Under the pieces are notes generated by a model. It saw only the letters and a program-made list of their open reading frames with translations. It had not been told where the DNA came from and did not search any database. The position numbers were made by a program, and so were the translations under genes. 64,000 nucleotides of DNA from Rossellomorea sp036867415 (lineage in GTDB: Bacteria > Bacillota > Bacilli > Bacillales > Bacillaceae_B): assembly GCF_036867415.1 (NCBI RefSeq), contig NZ_JBAJHU010000001.1, positions 372,001-436,000 on the forward strand. Direction: 5' to 3'. Of this stretch, positions 41,909 through 51,080 are shown piece after piece. Within the stretch, counting starts at the first letter, position 1; every line of letters starts with the position of its first letter.

Positions 41909-43318
41909 CTAGGATTGTTTTAATGAGTTATTTTTCTTTTTGGTTTTTATAAATGAATCTTTTATACCCTTGATGTGTAATGGAGCTACAGGTTCCAGAT
42001 AGGGTTTTCCGAAAGACTCTAACTTGCAAAGATGAATCAATAAGACTGTTAGAGCAAGAACAATTCCTAAGAATCCAAAAAAGTTTGCAGCCAGAATGAT
42101 CGGGAAAGCCATTATCCTGGCACCAGTTCCCATATGATTGACAGGTGCTACAAAAGAGGCAATAGCAGTAAGGGCAATGACAACAATCATCGTGTTGGAG
42201 ACGAAACCTGCTTCCACTACTGCAGTACCAATGACAAGACCGCCGACAATTCCTATCGTTTGCGCAATAGGAGAAGGCAGACGGATGGCAGCCTCTTTCA
42301 GGAGTTCAAGTACAAGCTGCATGGCGATCGCTTCAAAGAAAGGGGGCAGCGGAATATATTCAATCTGCACTCTGATTGCATAAAGAATTCCCAGGGGCAG
42401 CACTTCTGAATGGAAAGAAACCACGGCAATATAAATAGCAGGCAGGCTGATTGCCATTAAAAAACTGAACATACGGATGAGCCTGAAGAAGGAACCTATT
42501 ATCCAACGGCTGTTATAGTCATCAGGAGTCTGATAAAAGCTGAAGAATGTAATGGGTGATACCAGAACATGCGGAGTTCCATCCACCATCACAACTGACT
42601 TTCCTTCTAATAAATAGGATGCTGCCCTGTCCGGTCTTTCTGTCGACAACATTTGAGGAAATAAAGAATAACTATTGTCTTCAATTAATTCTTCAAGTTC
42701 CCCGGATGATTGCATTTCTTTTACATCCACCGCCTCTATCCTTTTTAATAAGACATCTAACGGCCCCCGGTCTACAAGATCATCAATATAGAGTAAAGAT
42801 ACTTTGGTATTTGTTGTGGATCCCAGGGAAAACGTCTTTACCTGGAGAGAGGGATTTTTCACTCTTCTTCTGATCAAAAAGATGTTTTTATTGATATTCT
42901 CTGAAAATCCATCATGGGCGCCTTTAATGATGTGTTCATTTTCCGGTTCCTGAATGGCTCTTTCCTCACCAGCAGCTACCGGCAGCAATAGTACAGTATT
43001 ATCTCCTTCCGCAAACAATGCGCAACTACCCTCCAAAAGGTTTTTTACTGTAACTTCCAACTCCGTTGACCTTACATATTCGGCATTTTTCACGATCATT
43101 TCCGGCACTGTTTCAGTTTTACACTCCAATAAAGGTTCAATAATATTTCTTTCAATCACTTTTTTATCCACTAGGGAATCTATATAAATAAGTTTGCAAG
43201 ACGTCTTATTTAATAAAAGACTTCTATCTTTCAGGTCCGCTGTTTCATGAAAGGCAGACTTCACCATTTCAACGTTTTCTTCCATGGTTTTGGATAGTTT
43301 TATTGTAGAATTGATCAT
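41909..43318 (-). CDS. spore germination receptor subunit A (GerAA-type)
   Basis: 469 residues. A soluble N-terminal half of about 240 residues (two related domains: DSLVDKKVIERNIIEPLL and DDLVDRGPLDVLLKRIEAV) and a C-terminal membrane domain of about five helices containing PLPPFFEAIAMQLVLELLKEA (21 residues near 325; key PFFEA..MQ..LELL.EA) and SPIAQTIGIVGGLVIGTAVVEAGFVS, typical of GerA. First gene of the operon; ribosome site AGCAGGTG. A sigma-G promoter is expected upstream but I could not identify one reliably. Confidence 0.95.
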   Translation of the reverse strand: MINSTIKLSKTMEENVEMVKSAFHETADLKDRSLLLNKTSCKLIYIDSLVDKKVIERNIIEPLLECKTETVPEMIVKNAEYVRSTELEVTVKNLLEGSCALFAEGDNTVLLLPVAAGEERAIQEPENEHIIKGAHDGFSENINKNIFLIRRRVKNPSLQVKTFSLGSTTNTKVSLLYIDDLVDRGPLDVLLKRIEAVDVKEMQSSGELEELIEDNSYSLFPQMLSTERPDRAASYLLEGKSVVMVDGTPHVLVSPITFFSFYQTPDDYNSRWIIGSFFRLIRMFSFLMAISLPAIYIAVVSFHSEVLPLGILYAIRVQIEYIPLPPFFEAIAMQLVLELLKEAAIRLPSPIAQTIGIVGGLVIGTAVVEAGFVSNTMIVVIALTAIASFVAPVNHMGTGARIMAFPIILAANFFGFLGIVLALTVLLIHLCKLESFGKPYLEPVAPLHIKGIKDSFIKTKKKNNSLKQS

Positions 43319-43755
43319 GTAAACACCTGCTGTTAAATGGATGGTTTTCTTTAGTCTTTGTTTATTAAATCAAAAATATGTTGGACAAGTGCTCAAGATC
43401 GCCCTCTTTAATTTTTCGAATTATCAGGACGATGAAAATTCCGCAACAGGACTGGGATTTTATTAATTGGATAGTTTTAAATATTTTTAATGGAGGACAA
43501 CCTTCCATCCAAACATGTAATATTGTCAATAAGTTCACTTCATTAGGAAGAAGGTTCGCTGTTTATGAGAGGTGAATTCTTTCTATATAAAAAGGATGTT
43601 GTGGCTTGAAGATTGTGCTAAAGAGTATTTATGATGGTAAAAGAGCTTCATAACCATCGTCGGCGAATTTTGAAAGATTCTTTCAATGGAAGGGATTCGG
43701 GATGTGAATCTGGAATTAACAAATAGATGAATTAATAAATGAGGAGGGTACTGAC
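43319..43755. other. intergenic stretch without a recognisable gene
   Basis: About 440 bases between the germination operon and DUF4256. It should contain the germination promoter on the minus strand. A 65-codon plus-strand frame at 43378-43575 has no ribosome site or recognisable sequence. Confidence 0.5.
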
Positions 43756-44328
43756 ATGACAAATAAAATCAGCGATAAAAAATTGTCACAGGAACAAAGT
43801 GAAGAATTACTCAACATATTGAAAGTGCGGTTCGAGAAACACATGAACCGCCATGAAAATCTTGATTGGGCTATGGTCAAGGCAAATCTGGATAGAAGTC
43901 CTGAAAAACTGTGGTCGCTCAATGAGATGGAAAGAACCGGCGGCGAGCCGGATGTTATTGGATATGACAAGAAAAAGGACGAATACATGTTTTGTGATTG
44001 TTCAGCGGAAAGTCCCAAAGGCCGCAGAAGTGTTTGTTACGACCGCGAGGCCCTGGAGTCAAGAAAGAAACATAAACCAGAGAACAGCGCCATGGATTTG
44101 GCCGCTTCCATGGGCATCGAATTATTAACGGAGGAACAATACCGGCAGCTGCAGAAACTTGAACCATTCGATAAGAAAACGTCTAGCTGGGTACAGACAC
44201 CACCTGACATCAGGGAACTTGGCGGAGCACTTTTTTGCGATTACCGCTTCGGCAACGTCTTTGTGTATCATAATGGAGCAGACTCCTACTATGCTGCCAG
44301 GGGGTTCCGCGGATCGCTGATGGTCTAA
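43756..44328 (+). CDS. DUF4256 family protein
   Basis: 190 residues, soluble. Typical family segments: LLNILKVRFEKHMNRHENLDW, MERTGGEPDVIGYD, FCDCSAESPKGRRSVCYDREAL and a C-terminal FRGSL. The function of DUF4256 is unknown. GAGGAGG precedes the ATG, and a terminator follows. Confidence 0.9.
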   Translation: MTNKISDKKLSQEQSEELLNILKVRFEKHMNRHENLDWAMVKANLDRSPEKLWSLNEMERTGGEPDVIGYDKKKDEYMFCDCSAESPKGRRSVCYDREALESRKKHKPENSAMDLAASMGIELLTEEQYRQLQKLEPFDKKTSSWVQTPPDIRELGGALFCDYRFGNVFVYHNGADSYYAARGFRGSLMV

Positions 44329-44363
44329 AGAACAATCTGAATCGTTAATCTATATAAAGCTTG

Positions 44364-44395
44364 AAACTCAGTTCATCACGGGCTGAGTTTTATTT
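44364..44395 (+). terminator. intrinsic terminator
   Basis: Stem AAACTCAG / CTGAGTTT with T-rich tail after DUF4256. Confidence 0.75.
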
Positions 44396-44716
44396 GTGAA
44401 AATAGTTCTGGAAGCGTTGAGATTTACATTAATCCTATTTCTTTATGAATCTACTGCTGGTAAAATAAGGTTAATGATACCGGTAAGCCATGCTGCTGCC
44501 GGGTAATGCCGGGGGCTGGGCCGGTCAGAGTCGTGGTCATTATGTTTGGGCTGATTCGTCCATCAGACTTATGGATATTCACTTTTATGGGGGGCTTTTT
44601 TTGAGCATTTCGGTTTATAAAACAAACTCCCTGATCCCGGCTGTAAATGAATCATTAAAGGAAATCGAAGGGTAAAAGAAGAAATACCATATTAATGATC
44701 AAAGGGGAGAGCCAGT

Positions 44717-45163
44717 TTGGAATGTAAAAAAATCACTAAACAGTTTAGTTTTGTAGGCATAAAAAGCAATGGAGCTTTTGCGGCTTTCGGCACAGAGGTA
44801 CCAAAAGCTGCCCGGCAATTTATGGCGCGGGCAGATGAAATTGCGCAACATGCGGGTACTGAAATCGCTATCTTCGAACCTAAGAAAGATGAACTTCATC
44901 TGGATGGCAGCTATTATGTAGGGCTGATCGTAAATGAAGTTCCAACAGACCTGCCAAGCGGGATGGATTTTATTGAATTAAGCCAGGAGTATGTGACAGT
45001 CAGGGGAGACATCAATCAGATCGGCAGGCTGCATAGCGGTCTAATGAAGTGGGCGGGGGAGCAGGGTTACAGACGAAACCCGGACGCTTATATAGTTGAG
45101 ACCTATCATCCGTTGGGAAATGGGCATGAAGAAGTTGAGGTTTATTTGCCTGTTTATGCTTGA
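44717..45163 (+). CDS. GyrI-like small-molecule-binding domain protein
   Basis: 148 residues. One GyrI/AraC effector-binding module: FVGIKSNGAF at the start, YYVGLIVNEVPTDLPSGMDFIEL and the last strand EEVEVYLPVYA. Stand-alone versions bind drugs or inhibit gyrase in some bacteria. TTG 44717 is chosen because AAAGGGGAG lies eight bases upstream. No efflux gene is adjacent. Confidence 0.82.
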   Translation: MECKKITKQFSFVGIKSNGAFAAFGTEVPKAARQFMARADEIAQHAGTEIAIFEPKKDELHLDGSYYVGLIVNEVPTDLPSGMDFIELSQEYVTVRGDINQIGRLHSGLMKWAGEQGYRRNPDAYIVETYHPLGNGHEEVEVYLPVYA

Positions 45164-45340
45164 TGTTTACAATGGCATGCCGTTCCGCTAATGAGCAGCT
45201 CTATATTAAGGGGGCGTGTCCAATGACAATGAAAGTAAAGGGTTGTCATTATCATTTGAGCGTAACTTTGAACTGAGAACATAAGAACTACATAACCTAT
45301 TCGGTACTTCTAAACATAAAACGAATATTTTAATTGAGAG

Positions 45341-45393
45341 ACAGGGGCCTTGTGGTTCCCTTTTTTGGAAAAAAAGAGAGCCAAGGGACCTGT
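45341..45393. repeat. dispersed inverted repeat immediately upstream of the kinase fusion
   Basis: Arms ACAGGGGCCTTG (45341-45352) / CAAGGGACCTGT (45382-45393) with GGTTCCC / GAGAGCC inside, ending 25 bases before the kinase start. It matches the GGGACAGG family; another member lies across the 3' end of the same gene. Confidence 0.75.
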
Positions 45394-45418
45394 TCACATG
45401 GCTCGTGGAGGTGCTGCG

Positions 45419-47155
45419 ATGCTTGATATAAAAAAAGAGCGAACATTCGAAACGATCAAACCGATCACAAAGGGGTGGTCGAGTGACAAGAAATATTATA
45501 TTGAAACGGTGACGGGCGAGAAGTTGCTGCTTCGCACGGCCGATCGTTCGGAGTATGAGAGGAAGAAGAGCGAGTTTGAGGTGTTGAAGCAGTTGGCCGG
45601 AACGGGGCTTCCCATTTCGCAGCCGAGGGATTTTGGTTTGTGTGACAACGGCAGCAGTGTGTATTCACTTTTTACATGGTGTGAGGGGGAAGACGCCGAG
45701 GTTGTTTTACCTAAGTTGACCGATACCGAGCAGTATGAATTGGGGCTTGCATCAGGGAGGGTTCTGCAGGAAATCCACTGTATTCCTGCACCGGCCGGTC
45801 AAAAGGATTGGGAAACGAAATTCAGCAGGAAAGCAGACAACAAAATCAAACAGTACAAGGACTGCCCCATCAAAATAGAAGACGGTGACCGCATCATTGC
45901 CTATATTGAGGCGAACAGGCATCTTCTGCGGGGAAGACCGCAAACGTTTCATCACGGTGATTATCATGTAGGGAATATGGTCATTTCGAAGGGAAAGAAA
46001 CTCTCCGTCATCGATTTCAACCGTCATGATTTCGGTGATCCGTGGGAAGAATTCAACCGCATTGTGTGGAGTGCTTCGGTCAGTCCGCATTTTGCCACTG
46101 GCCAGCTCAACGGATATTTTAACGGCAGGCCGCCGGAAGAGTTCTTCAAACTTATGGCGTTTTACATAAGCAGCAATATGCTGTCATCCGTCCCTTGGGC
46201 AATCTCTTTCGGAATGGAAGAGGTCAATGTCATGATCAATCAGGCAAAGGAAGTGATGCGCTGGTTTGACGGCATGAATAACCCTGTACCAAGCTGGTAT
46301 TTGGAGGACTTTTATATTCAATACATCAATCAGATTCCGTACAAATTAAAGTCCCCTTTCGATTTTTCGTTCATCGAACAGTATGGAGAAGTCTTCAAAG
46401 TATATGACGATCAGGACTCTGGAAACATCTGTTTCGGGGTAAAGGATGGGGATGAGAGATATTTCATCAAATTTGCCGGTGCACCGACAGCCCGGTATGA
46501 AGGCAAACCTGAAGATGCAATTGCAGGACTGAAAGCCGGGACTCGGGTTTATCATGATTTGGAGCACCCTCATTTGATCCGGCTGATTCGAACGGAAGAA
46601 ACCGGCGGAGGATTTGCCGCCATTTTTGAATGGACAGACGGGGTATGCATGGGGAAAATGTATCCTCTGTCCAGGGAGGAATTTTTACAAATGCCCGACA
46701 GCACTAGGCTCGATGTGTTCAGTGATATCCTTGATTTCCACATTCATGTGAAGGAGCAGGGATATGTGGCCATCGATTTTTACGACGGCAGCATCCTATA
46801 TGATTTTCAAAAAGAAAAGACTCTGATATGCGATATCGACATTTATTCCAAACGGCCATATACCAATGAAATGGGCCGGATGTGGGGATCATCACGCTTT
46901 ATGTCACCGGAGGAATTCGAGTACGGTGCAGCAATCGATGAAATCACCAATGTCTATCTCATGGGAGCTACCGCCTTCGCCCTGTTCGGCGGGGAAACAG
47001 ACCGTTCCATCAATAAATGGCGATTGAGCGAGGAGCTATACAATGTGGCCATGAAAGCAGTCAGCGATGATCGGAAGAAGCGTCACCAATCGCTGGCAGA
47101 ATTCAAGAAAGAGTGGGACATGGGGTCAGGTTCGTTGTCCCGGTTTTCTGAATGA
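45419..47155 (+). CDS. two-kinase fusion: APH-type phosphotransferase plus divergent Ser/Thr-kinase-like domain
   Basis: 578 residues. N-terminal domain (1-298): APH/choline kinase, with FHHGDYHVGNM (Asp181, Asn186) and VIDFNRHDFGDPWEE (Asp199). C-terminal domain (about 310-570): kinase-like, with YFIKFAG (Lys351, ATP lysine), VAIDFYDGSILYDF (Asp453 in the catalytic-loop position), CDIDIY (Asp472/474 for DFG) and SPEEF for the activation-segment APE. Remembered homologues encode these as two proteins; here one frame runs through. ATG 45419 follows GGAGGTG. The last ten residues are encoded by a dispersed repeat. Confidence 0.82.
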   Translation: MLDIKKERTFETIKPITKGWSSDKKYYIETVTGEKLLLRTADRSEYERKKSEFEVLKQLAGTGLPISQPRDFGLCDNGSSVYSLFTWCEGEDAEVVLPKLTDTEQYELGLASGRVLQEIHCIPAPAGQKDWETKFSRKADNKIKQYKDCPIKIEDGDRIIAYIEANRHLLRGRPQTFHHGDYHVGNMVISKGKKLSVIDFNRHDFGDPWEEFNRIVWSASVSPHFATGQLNGYFNGRPPEEFFKLMAFYISSNMLSSVPWAISFGMEEVNVMINQAKEVMRWFDGMNNPVPSWYLEDFYIQYINQIPYKLKSPFDFSFIEQYGEVFKVYDDQDSGNICFGVKDGDERYFIKFAGAPTARYEGKPEDAIAGLKAGTRVYHDLEHPHLIRLIRTEETGGGFAAIFEWTDGVCMGKMYPLSREEFLQMPDSTRLDVFSDILDFHIHVKEQGYVAIDFYDGSILYDFQKEKTLICDIDIYSKRPYTNEMGRMWGSSRFMSPEEFEYGAAIDEITNVYLMGATAFALFGGETDRSINKWRLSEELYNVAMKAVSDDRKKRHQSLAEFKKEWDMGSGSLSRFSE

Positions 47156-47172
47156 AGATCTTCCTGTCCCCG
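47117..47172. repeat. dispersed GGGACA-type repeat across the kinase stop codon
   Basis: GGGACATGGGGTCAGG...CCTGTCCCCG with TTGTCCCGG inside. It covers the last codons of the kinase fusion (MGSGSLSRFSE) and about 15 bases beyond, so the protein's C-terminus is repeat-derived. It also covers the start of the following open frame, whose real start is later. Confidence 0.7.
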
Positions 47173-47205
47173 CCAGTTTTAAAGAGTAAGAGGAAGGCGA
47201 TTAAT

Positions 47206-47643
47206 ATGAATAAGGTGATTTTAGTAATGTGTATTTTTGTGGGCATGATGATCATGGCAGCCTGCCAATCCGGGCGATCAGAAAAAATGGTCCTTCTGGA
47301 CGAGAAGATTTCAAAAGTAGAGATTTCGGAATCGGATGGATTGGGAGGGATGAATGAAGAGTTCCTGTGGTCTTATCAGGACAAAGACGCCCTTTCTGTT
47401 TTTGAAGAGGCCATCACATCCGCACGCAAACAACCGGGCAAAGTTGATCTTACAAAGCCTGACTTTGACTTGATGGTCCAGTATGAATCGGATGATGAAC
47501 ACCTGGCTACTCGAGGCCTTCATTTATGGCTGGGTGATGAAGGCGACATCAGTACTTTCGTTTATATCGGTGATGATACCGTTTATCATACACCCCCTGA
47601 AGTTACAAAGAAATTGAGGGGAATGATTCTTTCGGAGGGGTGA
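47206..47643 (+). CDS. small lipoprotein, unknown
   Basis: 145 residues. Signal peptide MNKVILVMCIFVGMMIMAAC with lipobox MAAC at residues 17-20. The mature part is acidic, with EKISKVEISESDGLGGMNEEFLW, YQDKDALSVFEEAI and a C-terminal strand-rich half; the opening resembles lipoproteins in Bacillus that follow kinase-like genes, but no family is certain. ATG 47206 follows GAGGAAGG. Confidence 0.7.
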   Translation: MNKVILVMCIFVGMMIMAACQSGRSEKMVLLDEKISKVEISESDGLGGMNEEFLWSYQDKDALSVFEEAITSARKQPGKVDLTKPDFDLMVQYESDDEHLATRGLHLWLGDEGDISTFVYIGDDTVYHTPPEVTKKLRGMILSEG

Positions 47644-47667
47644 ATGAGGTGGAATTATCCAATGGAA

Positions 47668-47697
47668 GCGGGACACGGTACCTGTCCCCATGTCCCA
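47668..47697. repeat. dispersed inverted repeat, GGGACACGGTACCTGTCCC type
   Basis: GGGACACGG-TA-CCTGTCCC, an almost perfect short palindrome, then ATGTCCC. It lies between the lipoprotein and the AraC regulator; its 3' flank has only four As, so it is not a convincing terminator. Confidence 0.7.
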
Positions 47698-47719
47698 AAA
47701 TAGAAGGAGGTAAAGTGAG

Positions 47720-48421
47720 TTGGAACGTGCCAATCAAGTAACTTGTGAGAAAAGATCCTATTCTAAAGAGTTCCGCTCCCATCAGCATGAGTATGGTCAG
47801 TTTCTGTTTCCGTTACAGGGCTCGCTGGATATCCAAACGGAGTGGCAGGAACTTCATCTTGATCCGGGTCACTGTTTTTACCTGCCTCCAGCGTTTGATC
47901 ATCAGTACCGATCGATAGACCGGAATGAATTTTTGATTTTAGATATCCCCCTGCTCTATTTACCGGGTGATACGAACAGCATGTATATGCAGCTTGATGA
48001 ACAGTGGGCTTCTATCAGATTCTTGCTGCTGGAGGAGGCGAAGAGTACGGAGAACGAAACGTCGCTAATGAGTTTGGCCAGATATGTGGCGACCAAGCTC
48101 CAGCAATCTCACTCCCCGTCTGTCGACTATATTCATAACCACTTCAAGGAGCCGATCAGGTTAGAGACATTGGCGGAAATGGAACATTATCATCCAGCCT
48201 ATTATTCGGCGTGGTTCAAGAAAAAACACGGCAAGAGCCCGAAAGCTTATATTTCGGAATTGCGATTGAGAGAGGCTGAACACCTGCTGCTTTCAACTGA
48301 ATGGTCGATGTCTGTGATCAGTGAGGAATTGGGCTTTGAAAATTCGTCATCCTTTACCAGATGGTTTGTAAGAAAAGAGGGGATTTCCCCGCAGCAATAT
48401 AGAATTCTTAAAAAGGGATAA
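47720..48421 (+). CDS. AraC-family transcriptional regulator
   Basis: 233 residues. N-terminal cupin-like domain (SHQHEYGQFLFPLQGSL...HCFYLPPAFDHQYRSI) and a C-terminal AraC domain with two helix-turn-helices: RLETLAEMEHYHPAYYSAWFKKKHGKSP and SVISEELGFENSSSFTRWFVRKEGISPQQYR (each longer than 20 residues; keys AYYSAWFKK and SSSFTRWF). TTG 47720 follows GGAGGTAAAG. It is likely to control the EamA exporter gene 84 bases downstream. Confidence 0.88.
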   Translation: MERANQVTCEKRSYSKEFRSHQHEYGQFLFPLQGSLDIQTEWQELHLDPGHCFYLPPAFDHQYRSIDRNEFLILDIPLLYLPGDTNSMYMQLDEQWASIRFLLLEEAKSTENETSLMSLARYVATKLQQSHSPSVDYIHNHFKEPIRLETLAEMEHYHPAYYSAWFKKKHGKSPKAYISELRLREAEHLLLSTEWSMSVISEELGFENSSSFTRWFVRKEGISPQQYRILKKG

Positions 48422-48504
48422 AAGGATATCAAACTTGGTAAAGAAATTTCTTGTGAAATTTTCTATGCTAAGTGAAGATATTCTTTTTTATTGAGGTGAG
48501 CAAA

Positions 48505-49392
48505 ATGAATGGCGCTTTATTGATCTTACTTGCCGGCATTCTTTGGGGGACCACTGGTACAACGCAGGCATTCGCACCGGAATCGGCGCATCCGATCGCC
48601 ATCGGTGCTGCCCGTTTAGCAGTCGGCGGGCTGTTCTTGATGGGGATTGTACTTGCAACGGGTAAATTGACATTTACACACTGGCAGGTAAAGCCCACGA
48701 TCATAGCATCCCTGAGTATGGCATGCTATCAACCACTCTTTTTTACTGCCGTCACCCGGACCGGGGTGGCAATCGGAACGGTCGTAGCCATTGGAAGTGC
48801 ACCTATCTTATCCGGAGTCATTGAATGGCTCGTGTTTAAAAAACGTCCGGGTCCAATTTGGTGGTGTTCGACAATCCTGTCCATTTCAGGCTGCCTGCTG
48901 CTGTTCATGAATAACGAAGCCGTATATGTCGATCCGATGGGAGTCCTCATGTCACTGGGGGCTGGTTTATCTTTTGCCATCTATACCCTTGTCAGCAGAG
49001 AACTGGTTGAAAACCACCCGGCATTATCAGTGGTTGCCGTCGTCTTTACTCTCAGTGCCATTTGTTTATCACCATTCCTGTTTATCTATGACATGTCATG
49101 GATGGCGAGTCTGCAGGGGATAGGAGTGAGCCTCCATCTTGGAATAATGGCAACCGGGATCGCCTACCTGCTATTTGCCAGAGGGCTTCTCCGTGTTTCC
49201 TCTTCAACAGCCGTCACCCTTGCGCTCGCGGAGCCTTTGACGGCAGCACTGTTAGGAGTCTTCATCGTTGGTGAGTACTTAAGTGCCGTTTCCTGGATGG
49301 GGGTCATGCTGTTGATGCTGGGAATCGGTATTCTTGTATGGTCGTCTAAAGATGCTGATGCTGGAAGAGTTGAACATGTAAGCAAAGTATGA
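48505..49392 (+). CDS. EamA-family (DMT) transporter
   Basis: 295 residues, ten helices in two homologous EamA halves: LLILLAGILWGTTGTTQAF at the start and GAGLSFAIYTLVSRELVENHP in the second half. DMT exporters move amino acids or other small metabolites. ATG 48505 follows GAGGTGAG. Regulator-exporter pairing with the AraC gene upstream suggests induction by the exported compound, which is unknown. Confidence 0.88.
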   Translation: MNGALLILLAGILWGTTGTTQAFAPESAHPIAIGAARLAVGGLFLMGIVLATGKLTFTHWQVKPTIIASLSMACYQPLFFTAVTRTGVAIGTVVAIGSAPILSGVIEWLVFKKRPGPIWWCSTILSISGCLLLFMNNEAVYVDPMGVLMSLGAGLSFAIYTLVSRELVENHPALSVVAVVFTLSAICLSPFLFIYDMSWMASLQGIGVSLHLGIMATGIAYLLFARGLLRVSSSTAVTLALAEPLTAALLGVFIVGEYLSAVSWMGVMLLMLGIGILVWSSKDADAGRVEHVSKV

Positions 49393-49418
49393 TGGAATTG
49401 GCTTGAATAGCAAGTCGG

Positions 49419-49470
49419 GGCCTGATCACCGGAACGTAACTTAACGTGCCGGGGGTCAGGCCATTTTTTT
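49419..49470 (+). terminator. intrinsic terminator
   Basis: Stem GGCCTGA...CCGG...ACGT / ...CCGG...TCAGGCC, with nested pairing, then seven Ts, after the transporter. Confidence 0.9.
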
Positions 49471-49586
49471 ACAATAAAAACTTCCCACCCTGTACATAGA
49501 TTGTTAACACTTTCGTAATATTTTCCCTCTAAGATGAAATCAACAGCGAAGTTCAACCTAGCAAAATAACTAAGGAGTAAAAAGAA

Positions 49587-50858
49587 ATGACTGAATACAA
49601 CAATGAAAATGAAGAAATGACACATATTGAAACAGAGCGTAATGAAGCAAACGGGGAGATGCAAAGAAGCGCGAAGCCGAAAAAACTATTTAAAGGGAGA
49701 GGATTTCTATCCACTGTTGGTGCGGGGATCATCGGCTCAGTCCTGACGCTGACGATCTTGCCTCAAACCGATTACTATGAGAACCTTGCCCAGCCAAGCA
49801 CCGAACAATCTGCAGGGGAAAGCGGGCAGGCGGAGACCTCGACTGCTTCAGAAATCACTCCCACCACAGTTTCAACCGGGACCGGCGGCGATGTGGCAAG
49901 TATCGTAGAGGATGCTTCCCAATCGATAGTGGGAGTCGTGAATTATCAGCAGCAAAGCAGCCGCTACACTGGTGCTTCACAAGAAGCAGCGGCAGGGACA
50001 GGTTCAGGGGTCCTTTTTAAAAAAGAAGGGGACAGTGCTTATATCATCACCAACAACCATGTCATTGAAGGAGCATCAAAGATCGAGGTTTCCCTCTATG
50101 ACGGTGAGAAAACCGAAGCGGAGTTGATCGGGGCAGATCCATTGACCGACCTTGCTGTGTTAAAAATCGATGGAAAATACGCGGACAACCTGTTGGAAGT
50201 CGGCGATTCCAGTGCATTGCGTGCCGGTGAACAGGTCATCGCAATCGGAAATCCGCTCGGTCTTGATCTATCAAGAACCGTGACACAAGGAATCGTCAGT
50301 GCTGTCGACCGGACGATTTCAGTGGAAACATCCGCAGGTGAATCCGAATTGAATGTCATCCAGACGGACGCTGCAATCAATCCGGGTAACAGCGGCGGGG
50401 CGCTCCTGAACTCAAAAGGAGAGCTGATCGGAATCAACAGCTTGAAGATCTCCAACTCTGGAGTGGAAGGCCTTGGCTTTGCCATCCCAAGTAAAGACTT
50501 CATGCCGATCGTCAATGAAATCATCGAAACGGGTAAAGTGGAGCGTCCATATATTGGAATCGGACTGACGAATCTTACTGATGTCCCGCGCAACTACCTT
50601 GGTGACGTGCCTAAGAATGTGGAAGCGGGTGTAGTTGTCGCCAGTATCGATCACATATCCTCGGCAGCCGAAGCCGGAATCAAAGAAGGCGACGTCATAA
50701 CCGCGCTTAACGGCCAGCCGGTAGAAGATGCCGCCGACTTGAGAAGGCAGCTGTACGCGGATTTAAAAGTTGGTGACAAGATTAAACTGACCATCTTCCG
50801 GGGAGCAGAAGAGATGACCATTAGTGTGACCCTTACCAGTAACGCGATGGTTAACTAA
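49587..50858 (+). CDS. htrA: HtrA-like membrane-anchored serine protease
   Basis: 423 residues. A basic cytoplasmic stretch, one helix (about 42-59), then a trypsin-like domain with His158 (TNNHVI), Asp188 (LTDLAVLKID) and Ser269 (NPGNSGGALL), and one PDZ domain (about 330-415: GVVVASIDHISSAAEAGIKEGDVI, 24 residues). Acts outside the membrane on misfolded secreted proteins. In B. subtilis htrA and htrB are controlled by CssRS. AAGGAGT precedes the ATG. It begins an envelope-stress block with prsA. Confidence 0.95.
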   Translation: MTEYNNENEEMTHIETERNEANGEMQRSAKPKKLFKGRGFLSTVGAGIIGSVLTLTILPQTDYYENLAQPSTEQSAGESGQAETSTASEITPTTVSTGTGGDVASIVEDASQSIVGVVNYQQQSSRYTGASQEAAAGTGSGVLFKKEGDSAYIITNNHVIEGASKIEVSLYDGEKTEAELIGADPLTDLAVLKIDGKYADNLLEVGDSSALRAGEQVIAIGNPLGLDLSRTVTQGIVSAVDRTISVETSAGESELNVIQTDAAINPGNSGGALLNSKGELIGINSLKISNSGVEGLGFAIPSKDFMPIVNEIIETGKVERPYIGIGLTNLTDVPRNYLGDVPKNVEAGVVVASIDHISSAAEAGIKEGDVITALNGQPVEDAADLRRQLYADLKVGDKIKLTIFRGAEEMTISVTLTSNAMVN

Positions 50859-50888
50859 TGGGATTGCGGGAGAGTGATGACAGGGTTG

Positions 50889-51041
50889 TGCGGTGCCAGG
50901 TACCAAACGTGTGAATTGAGCCAGGCACAAAACGGGTGAATTGAACCAGGCACAAAACAACTGATTTGTGCCTGACACCAAAAAAGGCACCAAAAATCGC
51001 GAGTGTACCAGGTACATATCAACCGAATTGTACCTGGTACA
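50889..51041. repeat. 25-bp phased array of CCAGG/CCTGG palindromic units
   Basis: CCAGG begins at 50896, 50921 and 50946, then CCTGA at 50971 (inverted), and a second pair CCAGG 51008 / CCTGG 51033: spacing 25 within each group. Units read GCCAGGCACAAAACNNNTGAATT. The last pair forms TGTACCAGGTACA ... TGTACCTGGTACA, two short palindromes. It occupies the whole htrA-prsA gap up to the prsA ribosome site, so any htrA-prsA readthrough RNA would contain it. Confidence 0.82.
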
Positions 51042-51080
51042 TCCAAAACAACGAAAAAAGATCTAAAGGAGAGCGGACTA

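Noticed and set aside
43378..43575. 65-codon frame upstream of DUF4256
   Set aside because: No ribosome site and no family likeness; the region more likely holds the germination operon promoter.
44490..44675. 61-codon frame
   Set aside because: No ribosome site, odd composition in the first half and no recognisable sequence; it lies after a terminator.
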